DNA of 34,167 nt from Piscicoccus intestinalis NBRC 104926 (GTDB taxonomy: Bacteria > Actinomycetota > Actinomycetes > Actinomycetales > Dermatophilaceae): contig NZ_BCNQ01000034.1 in NCBI RefSeq assembly GCF_001515525.1, positions 1-34,167 of the forward strand. The letters run 5' to 3'. Below are positions 33,449-34,167 of the stretch, one piece after another; position 1 is the stretch's first letter, and each line of letters opens with the position of its first letter. Both the position numbers and the translations under genes were made by a program. The notes below the pieces were generated by a model. That model had not been told where the DNA came from. It made no database searches and was given only the letters and a program-made list of their open reading frames with translations.

Positions 33449-33534
33449 GAGGGAAGGTCGGCGAGGTTCGGGGGGATGCGCGGCGAAGGTCGGCGACGCG
33501 GGGGTGTGCCGCGACATGCGGGGGGCGGAGACGG

Positions 33535-34167
33535 TCAGTCGCGCAGGTGGGAGGTGTCGTTAACGAACTCGACGGAGACGGCGCCGTCGGGCCAGACCCG
33601 CACCGACGTCATCGACGCCGGGGCGATCGCCAGGCGCCAGACGTGCTCGAGGTCGGCGCCGAGCACGTGCCCGAGCACCGCGAGGATGGCCATGCGGTGG
33701 GTCGCGACGACCACGGTGCCGCCGGCGGCGACCTCGCGTTCGTAGGCCGCGACGACGCGCTCCTCGAGGTCGGCGTGGCTCTCCCCACCGGGGCAGGCGG
33801 CCTGCGCGTCGCGACGCAGGCGCTGCAGGCCGTCCGGGTCGGAGGCGGCGAGCTCGGCGATCGTGCGGCCCTCCAGGTCGCCGTAATCCTGCTCGTCCCA
33901 GTCGGACTCCGCGGCGCACGGCACGCCGAAGCGCGCGGCGACGAGCTGGCCGGTGCGGTGCGCCCGGGTCAGGCTCGAGGCGACGACGCGGACCGGGTCG
34001 GGACCGTCTCCGAGGTGCCGATCGCCCAGAAAAGCGTGCAATGCGGCGGCGAGCCGGTGCGCCTGCCGCTGCCCCTCGCCGTCGAGGTCGAGGTCGGCGC
34101 CGCCGCGGCCGGCGAGGCGCCCGTCGCGGTTGGCCTCCGTGACGCCGTGCCGCACGAGCACCACCCG
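33535..34167 (-). CDS. Histidine phosphatase superfamily protein, 5' end at window edge
   Basis: A phosphoglycerate-mutase-like phosphatase. The RHG motif VLVRHGVTEANRDGRLAGRG holds the catalytic histidine. Other conserved parts are SSLTRAHRTGQLVA (residues ~63-76), the acidic DEQDYGDLEGRTIAEL loop, and the second histidine in VVATHRMAIL near 155. Such enzymes remove phosphate from small molecules; the substrate is unknown. A GTG at 34164 could start it, but the frame stays open to the window edge (RVVLVRHG), and homologues begin a few residues earlier, so the true start is probably outside. It converges with yaaA. Confidence 0.9.
   Translation of the reverse strand, partial: RVVLVRHGVTEANRDGRLAGRGGADLDLDGEGQRQAHRLAAALHAFLGDRHLGDGPDPVRVVASSLTRAHRTGQLVAARFGVPCAAESDWDEQDYGDLEGRTIAELAASDPDGLQRLRRDAQAACPGGESHADLEERVVAAYEREVAAGGTVVVATHRMAILAVLGHVLGADLEHVWRLAIAPASMTSVRVWPDGAVSVEFVNDTSHLRD

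Overview
The window is high-GC actinobacterial chromosome. The order sucB, lipB, lipA, DUF4191 gene, RDD gene, glnA, glnE, glnA2 matches the Rv2215-Rv2222c block of Mycobacterium tuberculosis. Other actinobacterial marks are GlnR-type control of glnA, a polyphosphate glucokinase, a GuaB1-type enzyme, a small SPOR-like protein, and many genes whose TANNNT -10 box lies 6-7 nt before the start codon. A Micrococcales origin is plausible, but I cannot fix the family from sequence alone.

Layout. 1-1.5 kb: 3' part of a membrane O-acyltransferase with an SGNH domain. 1.7-8.4 kb: conserved lipoate and nitrogen block (two-lipoyl E2 subunit, lipoate transfer and synthesis, two small membrane proteins, glutamine synthetase with a complete GlnR double operator). 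8.6-16.7 kb: an accessory insertion between glnA and glnE relative to the mycobacterial order. It holds a lipoprotein, a PAS-GAF-ANTAR protein, a zinc alcohol dehydrogenase plus class II aldolase pair, a MarR regulator, and a DosR/DosS-like two-component system with a universal-stress-like protein. 16.7-21.3 kb: glnE and glnA2. The dosR-like gene overlaps the end of glnE by ATGA, and the usp gene overlaps dosS by GTGA. 21.5-25.5 kb: SRPBCC protein, SPOR-like protein, polyphosphate glucokinase, metallo-beta-lactamase-fold hydrolase, GuaB1. 25.6-30.3 kb: a minus-strand four-carbon sugar-acid (tetronate) cluster of gntR, kinase, dehydrogenase and permease. 30.4-30.9 kb: RNase P RNA. 31.1-34.2 kb: RNB ribonuclease, YaaA and a histidine phosphatase.

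How the genes work together. Nitrogen status should reach glnA through GlnR, and GlnE adenylylates the enzyme. A heme-GAF kinase and its DosR-like partner are tied to the same minus-strand unit, which suggests a link between redox/hypoxia state and nitrogen control. The usp-dosS pair has its own DosR-like box centred about -43 from the usp start codon. The tetronate cluster has a 19-bp motif at matching distance before both gntR and the kinase gene, a likely operator. It lacks the usual decarboxylase (OtnC) and isomerase (OtnI); a class II aldolase 13 kb away could fill the first role.

Structure beyond genes. A long near-perfect palindrome (64 and 70 bp) occurs twice, each time between convergent gene ends. 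A 115-bp inverted-repeat element abuts the rnpB promoter. The RNB and yaaA genes diverge from a 17-bp gap in which their -10 boxes overlap. In-frame tandem repeats of 9-18 bp are frequent in linker regions of regulatory proteins.
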